Shown here: one piece after another, positions 34,901 to 46,609 of the stretch
How the letters are laid out: each line of letters starts with the position of its first letter
Numbering within the stretch: the stretch's first letter is position 1
DNA from: Thinopyrum elongatum
Taxonomy: Eukaryota > Streptophyta > Magnoliopsida > Poales > Poaceae
Direction of reading: 5' to 3'
DNA length: 64,000 bases
Assembly: GCA_011799875.1 (NCBI GenBank)
Contig: CM022300.1
Location: 111,861,201 to 111,925,200 of the forward strand
Notes under the pieces: model-generated
The model's input: only the letters and a program-made list of their open reading frames with translations
Told to the model about the DNA's origin: nothing
Databases searched by the model: none
Position numbers and translations under genes: made by a program

Positions 34901-35769
34901 TGAGGACTTAGCCTTGTGCCTCGTCCAGCAGTAGCCTTTTTCTTCAGCAAGGTCGGAGCAGTTGAAGACTGAGGTGGAGCTGAAGAACTTGCAGAGGCTC
35001 CTGAAGCAATTGAGATTCCAGTAGTCCTTTGGCAAGTGGCAAGATGCACAGGTGCTGAGGACTTTGTAGGAGCAGCTGAGGATTTTGCAACTGAGGGAGT
35101 TGGAGCTACTTTTGAAGAAGTTGCTACAGGATTTTGCACAGGCTGTGAGGGCTTTGAAGAGCTTGGCTGTGAGGGCATTGCAGCTGAGGAACTTGTCTTG
35201 ACAGCTAATTTCTTCAGCATAGCCTTCTTAGGCTTGCTAGCAGAGGCCTCAGCAGCGGCAGCAACAAAATCTTCATTGAATTTCTTCACTGCCTCTTTAG
35301 CCATTTTGGCTAGCTTGGCTTGACGCTTAGCCCATTCCTTGGGAAATTCCTCACCTCTTCCGATGCTTGTGGGATCAGCTTCTTGGCCTGGAGCCAATGG
35401 AGGTCTTGGACATGGAGGGTTAACAGCGAATTTCTTCATGTACTTTGGAGTCACATATCGATACTCTCTCCATTCTCATGCACATCTCCTCTCAATCCTC
35501 TGAATGCGCACTTTGCGCTGGTTTTTGTTCTCCTTGCCATGAGTTGCTTCATTAGGAGTACAATATTCATCATAGATGTCTTCAGGGATCTCAAAAGCAG
35601 TATTTGTCTCTGGCCTCTTTCCTCCCTTCTGAGGTCTTTTACCATCAGCCATTTTCTTCACTTGAGGATTTTGAACAATCGAATTTTCTGATGAGGTATG
35701 CAATTTTTCTTCAAGGAACGCTGCAAATGAGTTAAGTTGATGAGAACCTAGAGATTCAGCAGCGGACAT
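31997..35769 (-). pseudogene. Third ORF of the copia element (Sirevirus env-like position), broken
   Basis: Lies between pol and the 3' LTR on the coding strand, where Sireviruses often have an extra or env-like ORF. Begins MSAAESLGSHQLNSFAAFLE at 35769. It is Lys/Ala/Ser/Pro-rich with basic and acidic low-complexity tracts (KKRKAST, EEIDEEDEDVD). A more compact middle part (about 34770-34450, DPWKILDFIDLWHKNPNTPL) is followed by a probable helical region, and a folded-looking part lies at 33238-32606 (PHFTPVLS-like start, LILQFYATLHITGN, NWVLDWM-like WVLDWMTDN, RTLYRILTKTLSP). Three in-frame stops (35476, 34348, 34129), a frameshift around 33290 and later stops make it dead. I see no convincing transmembrane segment, so an envelope role is not supported. 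Confidence 0.65.
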
Positions 35770-37069
35770 GTGTACCTGTGAACAGAATATAGGTGTGAAG
35801 AATTTGGAGAGGTCATATGCATTCTCAGAAGTTTTTCAAAAGTATCAAGTTTGAGGAATTTGACCAGGGGTGTCTTGAGGAATTTCACTAAGCGTTCTTT
35901 GACTTAGGTTCCAGAGTTGTATAGATTGAAAATCCACACAATTGAGGAATCTTGAGGAAAAAACGTTGCTTAGAGAAATAGATCAAGAACAGAAGCAAGT
36001 TGGTGTTTAAGAACATGAAAGTTGAAGAATAAACACCTTTTGAAGATTTTGTGGAAATCATCAGAATCAACAAGGGCAGTAAAAATAGATTTTATTTACC
36101 CTTGACGAAGAACATGATGAACTGAGAGTAACAGTGGAGAAGTTCATCCGTTCAGATCTTCCACGCCCTAACTTGGCGATGGAAAACAGCTACGGCGGCG
36201 GCAGAGTGAAGATTTCCGCGGCCGGCGTGAGTACGACGGCGACGAGGTCGAGGCAGTGAAGCTCTTCCTCACCGGCGACGATGGAGTGTAGCGGTGGCGC
36301 TAGGTCAGAGAGCTCGAGCGAGGGGAGTGAGATCGAGCGGGAGGTAAAATCTGAGGAGGGTGAGGGGTATTTATAGCCGAGGTGAAAAACCGCCTGTTCG
36401 AGGAATATGGACGAACATGCCCCTGACCCTTCTCATCCTAGCGACATGTGTCACCCACGTACTGTGAAGTGGAGATCATGGGTGAATAGAATAATCTTAT
36501 CGATGGATGTGGAACTGTTTGAGCGGCAAGAGCCGAAGAATTCAGATAAGAATATTTTAAGGTTTCGTTCGCAAATTCTTCAGCTGTCAAGGACACAGTG
36601 AAGACTTTGAACGGGTTTCAAATAGAACGCACATGAAGAATTTGTGAACAGACTGGGTTGAGTTTAGCATAGAGGGGAAGGGTCCGATCACATTCACTTA
36701 GGTAAAGGTCAACTTGAAGAATTAGCAATAAGTGAATGCTGTAGAGGACAGAAAAACTCAAATATATATATATATAGTCAATGAAGAACACAGTCGGAAA
36801 GAGTGAAGACTTTGCAAAGTTGAAGAATTTGCAAAATGAAGAAAAGCTCAATTTTGAAGATTTTCAACTTTTGTGGTGGCGTGACCCACTGTATAAGAAT
36901 GATGATTTCAGACACCGCGTACAATTGTCGTAGGGCTCTGAGAATCAAATTCTTCGTTAATTTCTTCACACTTAGAGGGTTAGTCTTCATTGATTGAAGA
37001 AAAACATTACTTCGTGTGTTGCACATCTAAGTCATCAATTTTGCATAAGTGTTAGGATGTGTGTCCTTT
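35770..37069. other. Non-coding spacer in the copia element between pol and the third ORF
   Basis: About 1.3 kb, AT-rich with many GAAGAATTTG and TTGAGGAATTT words. A GC-rich patch around 36160-36380 has a minus-strand TATA-like CTATAAATACCCC (about 36376-36364), and could be an internal promoter for the third ORF. Long frames here are short and unconvincing. Confidence 0.45.
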
Positions 37070-40000
37070 TCAAAGAACATTCGAAGATTCTAAGATATTT
37101 AGCTCACACCGCAACTTGCTAAATCTCTTCTCATCCAAGGGCTTTGTGAAGATATCGGCTAGCTGTTCTTCAGTCTTCACGTGCTCGATAGAGATGTCGC
37201 CCTTCAACACATGATCTCGAAGAAAATGATGACGAATCTGGATGTGCTTTGTCTTTGAGTGCTGAACTGGGTTATGCGCAATCTTGATGGCACTCTCGTT
37301 GTCGCAGTAGAGTGGCACATTCTTCATGTTGATGCCGTAGCCCATGAGGGTTTGCTTCATCCACAGCAATTGAGCACAGCAAGAACCAGCAACAATATAC
37401 TCAGCTTCAGCAGTAGAGAGTGATACGCAGTTCTGCTTCTTCGAGGACCAACATACTAAGGATCGTCCAAGGAAATGGCATGTGCCTGATGTTGACTTGC
37501 GATCCACTCGATCACCAGCATAGTCAGAGTCAGAATATCCAATGAGATCAAAAGCCGAGCCCTTGGGATACGATAATCCAAGTGTTGGAGTGTGAGCTAG
37601 ATATCGAAGAATATGTTTCACAGCCTTATGGTGTGATTCCTTTGGTGTAGCTTGAAATCGGGCACACATGCAAACACTAAGCATAATATCCGGCCTAGAT
37701 GCACATAGGTACAATAAAGAGCCAATCATGGAGCGGTATACCTTTTGATCAAAGTCTATACCATTTTCATCAGTGCATAGATGGCCATTTGTGGGCATAG
37801 GGATTTTGACGCCTTTGCACTCTTGCATACCGAATTTCTTCAGAACGTCCTTGAGGTATTTCTCTTGAGAAATGAAGATGCCATTGCGTTGTTGACGAAT
37901 TTGAAGACCTAAGAAGAATTTTAGTTCTCCCATCATGGACATTTGATATTCTTCACTCATCATATAAGCAAATTCGTCACTGTAATGTTGGTTAGTACAG
38001 CCAAAGATAATATCATCAACATATATTTGGCACACGAATAATTCATCATCATATGTTTTGGTGAAAAGAGTTGGGTCGAGTGAACCGGGTTTGAAGCCTT
38101 TCTTCATGAGGAATTCCTTCAAAGTATCATACCACGCCCGAGGGGCCTGTTTGAGGCCATAGAGGGCCTTATTGAGTCTGAAGACTTTGTCAGGATGCTT
38201 AGGATCTTCAAAACCTGGGGGTTGAGCAACATATACTTCTTCCTCAAGCTTACCATTGAGGAATGCACTTTTCACATCCATTTGATATAAGATGATATTA
38301 TGATGGTTAGCATAAGCAAGCAATATGCGAATAGCCTCAAGTCTAGCAACAGGTGCAAAAGTTTCATCGAAATCAATTCCTTCAACCTGTGTGTAGCCTT
38401 GAGCTACAAGACGAGCCTTATTCCTTACCACAAGGCCATTTTCATCTTCCTTGTTGCGGTAAATCCATTTGGTACCGATGATATTGTGCTTGCATGGGTC
38501 TGGTCGCTTGACAAGTTCCCACACATTGTTCAGCTCGAATTGATGTAATTCCTCTTGCATCTCTTGAATCCATTCAGGCTCCAGAAATGCCTCATCAACT
38601 TTGGTGGGCTCTGTGATAGAGACGAAAGAAAAATGCCCACAAAAGTTAGACAAATGTGAAGCTTTTGAGCGAGTAAGAGGACCTGGTGCGTTGATGTCGT
38701 TGATGATTCTCTCAATCTGCACTTCATTTGCAATGCGAGGATGAGCAGGTTGACGACTTTGATTTGGCTCAGCATTTTCTTCAGAGCCATTTTCTTCAGA
38801 TGCACCAGCATGATTTTCTTCACGATCTGGAATGACTTCTTCAGCAGATTCTTCGGTAGGAATAACATCCTTAGTAGCCTTTAGCTTGATGGATTCCTCA
38901 GGTGACATTTCATCTAGCACAGGAGGTAGGTGCTCTCTTTGCGAGCCGTTAGTTTCATCGAACCGCACATCTACAGTTTCAACAACCTTGTTGTGATAGG
39001 TGTTGAAGACCCTGTAGGTGTGCGAGTCCTTTCCGTAACCAAGCATAAAACCTTCATGTGCTTTCGGTGCAAATTTAGAATTGTGATGAGGATCTCTAAT
39101 CCAGCATTTCGCACCGAAGACTTTGAAATAACCCACATTTGGTTTCTTGTCAGTGAGGAGTTCATATGAGGTCTTCTTGAAGAATTTGTGAAGATATACC
39201 CTGTTGATGATGTGGCATGCAGTATCAATTGCCTTAGGCCAGAAGCGACGAGGTGTCTTGTATTCATCAAGCATGGTGCAAGCCATCTCAACAAGAGTCT
39301 TGTTCTTGCGCTCCACAACCCCATTCTGCTGAGGAGTGTATGGGGCAGATAGCTCATGAGTAATACCAAGTTCATCGAGATAGTCATCAAGACCAGTATT
39401 CTTGAACTCGGTCCCATTGTCACTACGTATATGCTTGATCTTCACACCGAAATTCGTCGAAGCCCTTGAAGAAAATCGTCTGAAGACTTCCTGCACTTCA
39501 GTTTTGTAAGTAATGACATGCACCCATGTGTAACGAGAATAATCATCAACAATGACAAAGCCATATAGAGATGCTGCATTTGTTAGTGTGGCATAATGAG
39601 TAGGGCCAAAGAGGTCCATATGAAGCAATTCAAAAGGACGAGAGGTAGTCATGATAGTCTTCGAGGGGTGCTTGGCTCTGGTCATCTTTCCAGCCTCACA
39701 AGCCCCACAACGATGATCTTTGAGGAATTTGACACCCTCGAAGCCAATGACATGCTTTTTCTTCACGAGCGTGTGTAAGTTCCTCATGCCAGCATGACCC
39801 AGTCGTCGATGCCATAGCCAGCCTTCTGAAGCTTTTGCAAGTAGACATGTGGCAGGCTGTGGTCCTACAGAGAAATCAACAATATACAAGTCTCCTCTCC
39901 TAAAGCCTTCGAAGACTTTGGAATTGTCAGATTCCATGAGCACTAAGCAGCGATATTTGCCAAAGACAACAACCATATCAAGATCACAAAGCATTGAGAC

Positions 40001-40240
40001 TGACATGAGGTTGAATCCAAGGGACTCGACAAGCATGACATTGTCCATGTGTCGATCCTTTGAGATTGCAACCCTACCTAGACCCAATACCTTGCTTTTG
40101 CCTTTGTCAGCGTAGGTGATATGTTTCAAATGTGATGGAGATAAAGGAGTGTTTATCAGTAAGCTCCTGTCACCGGTCATGTGATTAGTACATCCACTAT
40201 CGAGGACCCACTCAGTAGCTTTGGGTAAATCATCCTGCAG
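37070..40240 (-). CDS. pol: copia pol: protease end, integrase, reverse transcriptase, RNase H
   Basis: An open frame of 1036 codons from M at 40180, with the protease motif [13 protein letters not shown] just upstream (about 40215-40175), so the frame really starts farther up. Positions from that M: integrase zinc finger with H124, H129, C158, C161; catalytic triad D189, D254, E290 (35 residues between the last two); RT at about 545-790 with [11 protein letters not shown] and catalytic YVDD at 720-723; RNase H with [16 protein letters not shown] and [16 protein letters not shown]. All key residues are present and no stop interrupts this part. It copies the element RNA and integrates the DNA. 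Without intact gag and polyprotein junctions it is unlikely to act in cis. Confidence 0.92.
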   Translation of the reverse strand: MQDDLPKATEWVLDSGCTNHMTGDRSLLINTPLSPSHLKHITYADKGKSKVLGLGRVAISKDRHMDNVMLVESLGFNLMSVSMLCDLDMVVVFGKYRCLVLMESDNSKVFEGFRRGDLYIVDFSVGPQPATCLLAKASEGWLWHRRLGHAGMRNLHTLVKKKHVIGFEGVKFLKDHRCGACEAGKMTRAKHPSKTIMTTSRPFELLHMDLFGPTHYATLTNAASLYGFVIVDDYSRYTWVHVITYKTEVQEVFRRFSSRASTNFGVKIKHIRSDNGTEFKNTGLDDYLDELGITHELSAPYTPQQNGVVERKNKTLVEMACTMLDEYKTPRRFWPKAIDTACHIINRVYLHKFFKKTSYELLTDKKPNVGYFKVFGAKCWIRDPHHNSKFAPKAHEGFMLGYGKDSHTYRVFNTYHNKVVETVDVRFDETNGSQREHLPPVLDEMSPEESIKLKATKDVIPTEESAEEVIPDREENHAGASEENGSEENAEPNQSRQPAHPRIANEVQIERIINDINAPGPLTRSKASHLSNFCGHFSFVSITEPTKVDEAFLEPEWIQEMQEELHQFELNNVWELVKRPDPCKHNIIGTKWIYRNKEDENGLVVRNKARLVAQGYTQVEGIDFDETFAPVARLEAIRILLAYANHHNIILYQMDVKSAFLNGKLEEEVYVAQPPGFEDPKHPDKVFRLNKALYGLKQAPRAWYDTLKEFLMKKGFKPGSLDPTLFTKTYDDELFVCQIYVDDIIFGCTNQHYSDEFAYMMSEEYQMSMMGELKFFLGLQIRQQRNGIFISQEKYLKDVLKKFGMQECKGVKIPMPTNGHLCTDENGIDFDQKVYRSMIGSLLYLCASRPDIMLSVCMCARFQATPKESHHKAVKHILRYLAHTPTLGLSYPKGSAFDLIGYSDSDYAGDRVDRKSTSGTCHFLGRSLVCWSSKKQNCVSLSTAEAEYIVAGSCCAQLLWMKQTLMGYGINMKNVPLYCDNESAIKIAHNPVQHSKTKHIQIRHHFLRDHVLKGDISIEHVKTEEQLADIFTKPLDEKRFSKLRCELNILESSNVL

Positions 40241-40750
40241 ATGAATTAGTGCATCTTACGAACACATATACTTCAGAGTGAAGAATATGACATCAAATTC
40301 ATCAGACAATATTTCATCAAATAATGCATCATATGTATATATAGCAGTATGAGGACGTGAGAAATGAATAAATCATTTCTTCATGATTAGCTTGCGTCCT
40401 TTCAAGAATTTCAGGTCTCCAGCAAATTCTTCAGACGATTTAGTTCGTCTGGAGACCTGACCCTGCATAAGAGATTAGTTCTTTTTCTTCACCACCCACA
40501 TCTGGAGGGGTGGCAAAGAGTTCATCATTCTGCGAGCTCCATAAGAGAAAGGTGGAATTGAAGCCAAAGCGCTTCATTTCACAGGAGAGGGGTTAGTATA
40601 GGTATATGAGAAAGCAGAGAAATTCTTCGAGGACTTATGAACATAATGATTTGAAGAATAATGCACATAATCAGAACTCTTAGATTTTCCCTGCAAAACA
40701 GAAGCATTAGCATGAAGATCATATGAGGACTTGGATCCATATGAAGAATT

Positions 40751-42991
40751 TTATCTGGGATTCCTATTCTTCACAGGAGGTGTCATGAGGACATTCACCT
40801 GAAGACTTTCAAGGCACCTTTTGGGAACCCAGATTTTCTTCGTAGGGGGACCATTCCTGCAGTTAGTGCCAACATATCTAGCAAATACTTCACCATTCTG
40901 ATTTTTGAACAGTTTATAGTTGGAGTCAAATGACTCATCAGAAGAATATGAAGATTCACATGTAAAGCCAGATAAAGTAGATGGATCTACTGGAGATCCC
41001 ATTGCAGCAACCCATGAGGTTTTGGGATACTGCTCAGGCTTCCAGTACGTTCCATCAACATTGAGTTTCCTCTCAAAGGCAATACCCTCTTTCCTAGGGT
41101 TCCTGTTCAAGATCTGCTTTTTGAGCACATCACAAAGAGTCTGATGCCCTTTGAGGCTTTTGTACATGCCTGTCACATACAATTCCTTCAACCCTGCATT
41201 TTTGTTAGTGATACTAGTGGTATCCTCAGATGAGGAATTTGTGACCACAGAGATAGTTGAAGAATTTGCAGCAATAGAAGCATTTGAACTTTCAGGTGAA
41301 GAATTAGCAGTTTCACGTTCAATGCATTTCAAGCATGGTGGAACAAATTCTTCCTGAGCGGAACTGATCTGTTGAGCAAGCAATGAATCGTTTTCCTTCT
41401 AAAGATCTTCATAACTCACCCTTAGCTTTTCAAGATCTTGCTTTCTTCGAAGAAATTCATAAGAAAGCTTCTCATGATCGGCTAAGAGAGTGTTATGATG
41501 ACTTTGAAGTTTATCAAACTTAGACTGTAGTTGCTGAAGATTATCAGTCAAAGTTTGATTTCGATCCAATTCCTCACCCAACAGGTCATCGCTTTTGTCT
41601 AGAGAATTTTGAAGTTTTTCCAAAGCCTTTTGTTGTTTAATGGCAATATTAGCAAGCTTGGAATAACTGGGTTTGAGGTTATCATCAGATTCATCCTCAC
41701 TTGATTCAGAGGAGGGATATTTGAGTACCTTGGCACCTTTTGCCATGAAGCAATAGGTGGGAGCATAGTCATCGTTGCTGTCATCAGCAGTGTTGGGGAA
41801 GCCATTTTCTTCAGTGTTGAAGATGGACTTGCTAACGTAAGCAGTAGCGAGGGCTAGGCTCGCCACACCAGAGTCTGACTCCCCAGATGCCTCCTCTTCC
41901 TCAATTTCCTCAGATTCAGCTTCAGAGTCCATTTCCTTGCCAATAAATGCCCGAGCCTTCTTGGAACTGCTCTTCTTGTGAGATGAAGACTTTGAAGATT
42001 TTGACGATGAGGACTTTGAAGATTTCTTCTTCTTCTTTGAGTCATCGGAACTATCATCCTTGTATTTCTTCTTCTTTGATTCCTTCTCCCACTGAGGACA
42101 ATCAGTAATGAAGTGACCAGGCTTCTTGCATTTGTGGCAAGTTCTCTTCTTGTAGTCACGGGATGAGGAATCTGATTTCATGTCATCACCTCTTGAGGAT
42201 TTTCCAAATCGGCCACGTCTAGAGAACTTCTGGAATTTCCTCACGAGCATTGCTAGCTCCTGACTCAGTTCTTCAGGATCACCAAGGCTGCTACCAGAAT
42301 CTTCATCTTCAGATTCAGAGACTGCCTTGGCCTTCAGTGCGCGAGATCTACCATAGCTCGGTCCGTAGAGATCTCTCTTCTCAGCAAGTTGGAACTCATG
42401 AGTATTTAGCCTCTCGAGGATATCAGCAGGATCAAGTGACTTGTAGTCTCCATGTTCCTGAATCATCAGCACCAGAGTATCGAACAAGGAATCAAGAGAT
42501 CTTAGCAATTTCTTCACCACCTCATGGTCGGTGATGTCTGTGGCACCAAGTGCTTGAAGCTCATTTGAGATGTCAGTGAGGCGATCAAAGGTTTGCTGAA
42601 CATTTTCGTTGTCGAGTCTTTTGAAGCGGTTAAAGAGATTGCGAAGAACGTCAACTCGAGAGTCACGTTGAGTTGATACTCCTTCGTTGACCTTGGACAG
42701 CCTATCCCAGATAAGCTTAGCTGTCTCCAAAGCACTCACTCTGCCATACTGCCCTTTGCTCAGATGGCCACATATGATATTCTTCGCTTGAGAGTCGAGT
42801 TGCTTGAATCTCTTCACATCAGCAGCGTTCACAGAAGGAGAGACGGAGGGAACGCCATTTTCCACAACATACCAGAGATCATTGTCAATTGCCTCAAGAT
42901 GCATGCGCATCTTGTTCTTCCAGTAGGGGTAGTCCATCCCATCGAAGGTAGGACACCCAGCCGAGACCTTGATCATGCCTGCAGTCGACAT
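40751..42991 (-). pseudogene. gag: copia gag (Sirevirus type), interrupted
   Basis: Starts at ATG 42991 (MSTAGMIKVSAGCPTFDG). The capsid-like UBN2/retrotran_gag region has YWKNKMRMHLEAIDNDLW and LWYVVENG. A CCHC zinc knuckle follows (CHKCKKPGHFITDC), then a Lys/Ser-rich tract, an acidic segment (EEIEEEEASGESDSG) and a coiled coil (about residues 440-525). A TAG at 41399-41401 ends this 530-codon frame; the same frame reopens and runs to TAA at 40748-40750 (EEFVPPCLKC...KKIWVPKRCLESL). More stops follow before the protease. The long gag with C-terminal coiled coil is typical of Sireviruses. It would form the virus-like particle in the cytoplasm. Confidence 0.85.
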
Positions 42992-43044
42992 AACTAAAAC
43001 TCCAGGTGGTTAAACCAAAATCATACAGAACAAGGGAGTACCTT

Positions 43045-43056
43045 GCTCTGATACCA
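43045..43056 (-). other. Primer binding site of the copia element
   Basis: TGGTATCAGAGC on the minus strand, two bases inside the 5' LTR, complementary to the 3' end of initiator tRNA-Met, the usual copia primer. Confidence 0.9.
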
Positions 43057-43058
43057 AT

Positions 43059-44557
43059 TAAAAGTGCGTTATATCAACTAGAGGGGGGGTGAATAGGCGA
43101 TTTTTACAAATTCATCACTAAGGAATTTCAAGGTGAGGAAATTCCTAAGCAACGAACTACAAGCAGCGGAATAAGTACTCAGGTACATGCATAATAAAGT
43201 AGTAGCATAGTCATCATGATGAAATGAAACAAAACAGAGTACAAGTAGCGTAAACACAGGATAAGCAGGCCGAAGACAAACTGACTAAAGAAATAGGATT
43301 GAGGAATTTGAGAAAGTCTTCAGTCAAAGTCTTCAAACAGTAACGATCAAGTACACAGCAAGTATGCGAGGAAATGAAAGGGTTGAGGAAATAGAACCAG
43401 TAGCTCGGTGAAGACAGTGATTTGGTAGACCAGTTCCAACTGCTGTGACAGTTGTACGTCTGGTTGGAGCGGCTAGGTATTTAAACCTGAGGACACACAG
43501 TCCCGGACACACAGTCCTCACCGTATTCTCCTTGAGCTAAGGTCACACAGACCTCGCCCAATCACTCGTGGTAAGTCTTCAGGTGACTTCCAAACCTTCA
43601 CAGACTCGGTCACTCGGCGATCCACAATTTCCTCTTGGATGCTCTAGACCAATGACGCCTAACCGTCTGGAGGATGCACAGTCCTCAAAGGTAACAAGCG
43701 TCGGTTCCACACAGGAACAATCTCTACTGTGATGCTCAATCACTTTGGGTTTGTAGGTGTTTGCATTTTTGGGTTTTTCCTCACTTGATGATTTTCGCTC
43801 AAAGTCCTCGGAGGATGGGATGCTCTAAATGACAAGTGTCAATCTATCTCTCGGAGAAGCCAACCAACTAGTGGTTGAAGGGGGCGGCTATTTATAGCCT
43901 AGGGAGCAGCCTGACATGATAAGACATAAATGCCCTTCAATGATATGACCGTTAGGTGGGTAGATATTTTGGGACAGCTGGCACGTAGCACAGCAACGGT
44001 CGGAAATTTGTGTATCAAATTCCTCAGGGCTATCATGTTCCTCACTTGTAGGCAATCCGCACTGGCGAATTCCTAACTCCTCAGTCAGAACAAATTCCTC
44101 AGAGAACAGAAGAACTTCATCTCTGTCACTGAAGAAATTGACTAAACTGTATGAGATTTCCAATGGCTTCACTCGAAGGGATTGGTAGGTGTAGGATTTT
44201 GAGATGAGCATCACTTGGAAACTTTTCCTTAGTTTTACCTCGACCCCCTTTAACAGTACGGTGTTTCCTATGACTCAAGAAAGAGAAAAACGAAACTATG
44301 AAAACAAAAGTCTTCCCGCTTCATAATCCTCGCATGAATATCAAGTCTTCACGGTCACACCAATTTCTTCACTTTCAAAGTCTTCAGAAAGCTAAAGTCT
44401 TCAGTTGAAGACATTCATTTTTAGGGGTCGACTTTCACTGTAAATATCAAACTCCTCATAGACTTATAGACCTGTGTACACTCACAAACGCATTAGTCCC
44501 TTAACCTATAAGTCTTCAATACACCAAAATCACTAAGGGGCACTAGATGCACTTACA
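43059..44557 (-). repeat. 5' LTR of the copia element
   Basis: 1499 bp, pairs with 29975-31470. Its inner end reads TAAAAGTGCG where the other LTR has TGAAAGTGCG, so the terminal CA (coding sense) has become TA after insertion. Confidence 0.95.
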
Positions 44558-44562
44558 GCTTG

Positions 44563-45062
44563 CTTTAACTTGGAACTGTTATATGTGGTTTTGTGTTCCG
44601 TATGATGTCTAGTTTGTATTGCTTCTAATTTTGTTGAATTGCATCTGCGTAGCTTACAACTTATACCTGCAACAATCACTTACCCATAAGACACATTTAA
44701 CTTGGGAGTGTGATGTAGGTTGCATCTTGCATTGTCTTCCAGCTTGTACTGCTTCTAATTTCTTGAAATGGCACTTACGACAAGACACTTTTTACCTGAT
44801 AGAGTAATATTGGTTGCATGTTCATATGGTGCCTAGCTTTCATTTCTTCTAATTTTGTCGAAATGCCTTCCGCTTACTGTTTTTCATACATATTCCATCC
44901 TCCTATCGTATGTGTGAATATGCAATGCTATCTTTTTTTGTATGTATTCCATCCTCCTATCATGCGCTTGCCTTACATCAAAGTAGTGTTCGTCTGTATC
45001 ATTCATCAACCAGTTATGCAGAGCTAATTTTATTCATCTTCTTGTGGTTTTGACTTCAGAAG
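44563..45062 (+). other. Intron remnant of the Ptta-type gene between the two retrotransposons
   Basis: About 500 bp of host gene intron with the same words as the other repeat units (TTTAACTTGG, TGCATCTTGCAT, CATATTCCATCCTCC). It shows that both retrotransposons hit the same gene. Confidence 0.7.
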
Positions 45063-45122
45063 GCAATATCAAAAAAGAGGAAGGAAAAGAGTAAGTTAGG
45101 GGATGTTGGTGGTCCTCCGGAC
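45063..45122 (+). pseudogene. B-type duplicated exon, copy 5, left half (split by the gypsy)
   Basis: Begins GCAATATCAAAAAAGAGGAAGG after TTCAGAAG and breaks at the gypsy LTR at 45123. The other half resumes at 54722. Confidence 0.55.
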
Positions 45123-46531
45123 TGATACGTCTCCGTCGTATCTACTTTTCCTAACGCTTTTCCTCTTGTTTTAGACTCTAATTTGCATGATTTGAATGAA
45201 ACTAACCCGGACTGACGCTGTTTTCAGCAGAACTACCATGGTGTTGTTTTTGTGCAGAAATAAAAGTTCTCGGATTGGAACAAAACTTTGCGAGGATTTT
45301 TTATTCAATAAATAAGAATTTCTGGAGCCAAGAACCACCGGAGGGGGCACCTGGGTGGGCACAACCCACCAGGGCGCCCCCCTCTAGGCGCGCCCAGGTG
45401 GGTTGTCCCCACCTGGTGGCCCCGCAGACTTCAACCCTGATACTATAAAATCACACATTTGGAGAGAAAAATCAGGGAGAAAGAATTATCACGTTTCACG
45501 AGACGGAGCCGCCGCCACCTCCTGTTCTTCATCGGGAGGCCAGATCTGGAGTCCGTTTGGGTTTCCGAAGAGGGGGATCTTCGATCTTCGTCACCACCAA
45601 CCCTTCTCCATCGCCAATTCCATAACGCTCCCCACCGAGAGTGAGTAATTCCTTCATAGGCTCGCTAATCGGTGAGGAGTTGGATGAGATTCATCATGTA
45701 ATCGAGTTAGTTTTGTTAGGGCTTGATCCCTAGTATCCATTATGTTCTGAGATTGATGTTGCTATGACTTTGCCATGCTTAATGCTTGTCACTTTGGGCC
45801 CGGGTGCCATGATTTCAGATCTGAACCGTTTATGTTATCACCATTATATCTATGTTCTAGATCCGATCTTGCAAGTTATAGTCACCTACTACGTGTTATG
45901 ATCCGGCAACCCCGGAGTGACAATAGTCGGGACACTTCCCGGTGATGACCGTAGTTTGAGGAGTTCATGTATGCACTATGTGTTAATGCTTTGTTCCGGT
46001 TCTCTATTAAAAGGAGGCCTTAATATCCCTTAGTTTCCAATAGGACCCCGCTGCCACGGGAGGGTAGGACAAATGATGTCATGCAAGTTCTTTCCATAAG
46101 CACGTATGACTATTTACGGAATAGATGCCTACATTATATTTATGAACTGGAGCTAGTGCCGTATCGCCCTAGGTTATGACTGTTATATGATGAATATCAT
46201 CCAACGAATTCACCGATCCAATGCCTACGAATTTCTCTCATATTGTTCTTGCTAAGTTACTACTGCTATTGTCACTGTTACACTTGCTGCAAAATCATTG
46301 CTATCACTGTTACCGTTACTATTGATGTTGCTACTACTATCAAAACTATCATACTACTTTGCTACTGATCACTTTGCTGTAGATAATTAATCTCCAAGTG
46401 TGGTTGAATTGACAACTCAGCTGCTAATACTTGCAAATATTCTTTGGCTCCCCTTGTGTCGAATCAATAAATTTGGTTTGAATACTCTACCCTCGAAAAC
46501 TATTGCGATCCCCTATACTTGTGGGTTATCA
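45123..46531 (+). repeat. 5' LTR of the inner gypsy element
   Basis: Starts TGATACGTCTCCGTCG and ends GTGGGTTATCA. TATAAAA at 45444-45450 and the GTGGGCACAACCCACC / GGTGGGTTGTCCCCACC inverted repeat (45356-45420) upstream of it define the promoter part. Confidence 0.95.
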
Positions 46532-46542
46532 AGTCCTTTTTC

Positions 46543-46560
46543 TGGCGCTGTTGCCGGGGA
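46543..46560 (+). other. Primer binding site of the inner gypsy element
   Basis: TGGCGCTGTTGCCGGGGA, 11 bases after the LTR end. This is the standard primer-site form in Triticeae gypsy elements of this type. The tRNA was not determined. Confidence 0.6.
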
Positions 46561-46609
46561 GCATAGCTATATTTGTTGAGTCACTTGGGATTATTATCAA
46601 ATTACCACT

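Larger units (their letters stand above)
29975..44557 (-). mobile_element. Complete Sirevirus-type Ty1/copia retrotransposon (Maximus-like), 14.6 kb
   Basis: Two 1.5-kb LTRs (29975-31470 and 43059-44557) bound a minus-strand internal region with gag, pol and a third ORF. The flanks are GCTTG on both sides (29970-29974 and 44558-44562), a perfect 5-bp target duplication. The primer site matches initiator tRNA-Met and the polypurine tract is AAAAAGGGGGAGAT. Integrase lies upstream of RT, the copia order. Length, long gag with coiled coil, and an extra ORF between pol and the 3' LTR fit the Sirevirus lineage and the Triticeae Maximus family as I recall it. By eye the LTRs differ at about 30 positions plus one 3-bp indel, near 2%. 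Confidence 0.9.

Noticed and set aside
31997..35769. True retroviral envelope gene in the copia element
   Set aside because: No clear signal peptide, transmembrane segment or fusion-like motif. Only the position matches env-like ORFs of Sireviruses.
45459..45648. Small conserved ORFs shared by 45459-45648 and 53649-53838
   Set aside because: They are the same LTR sequence present twice, not separate genes.
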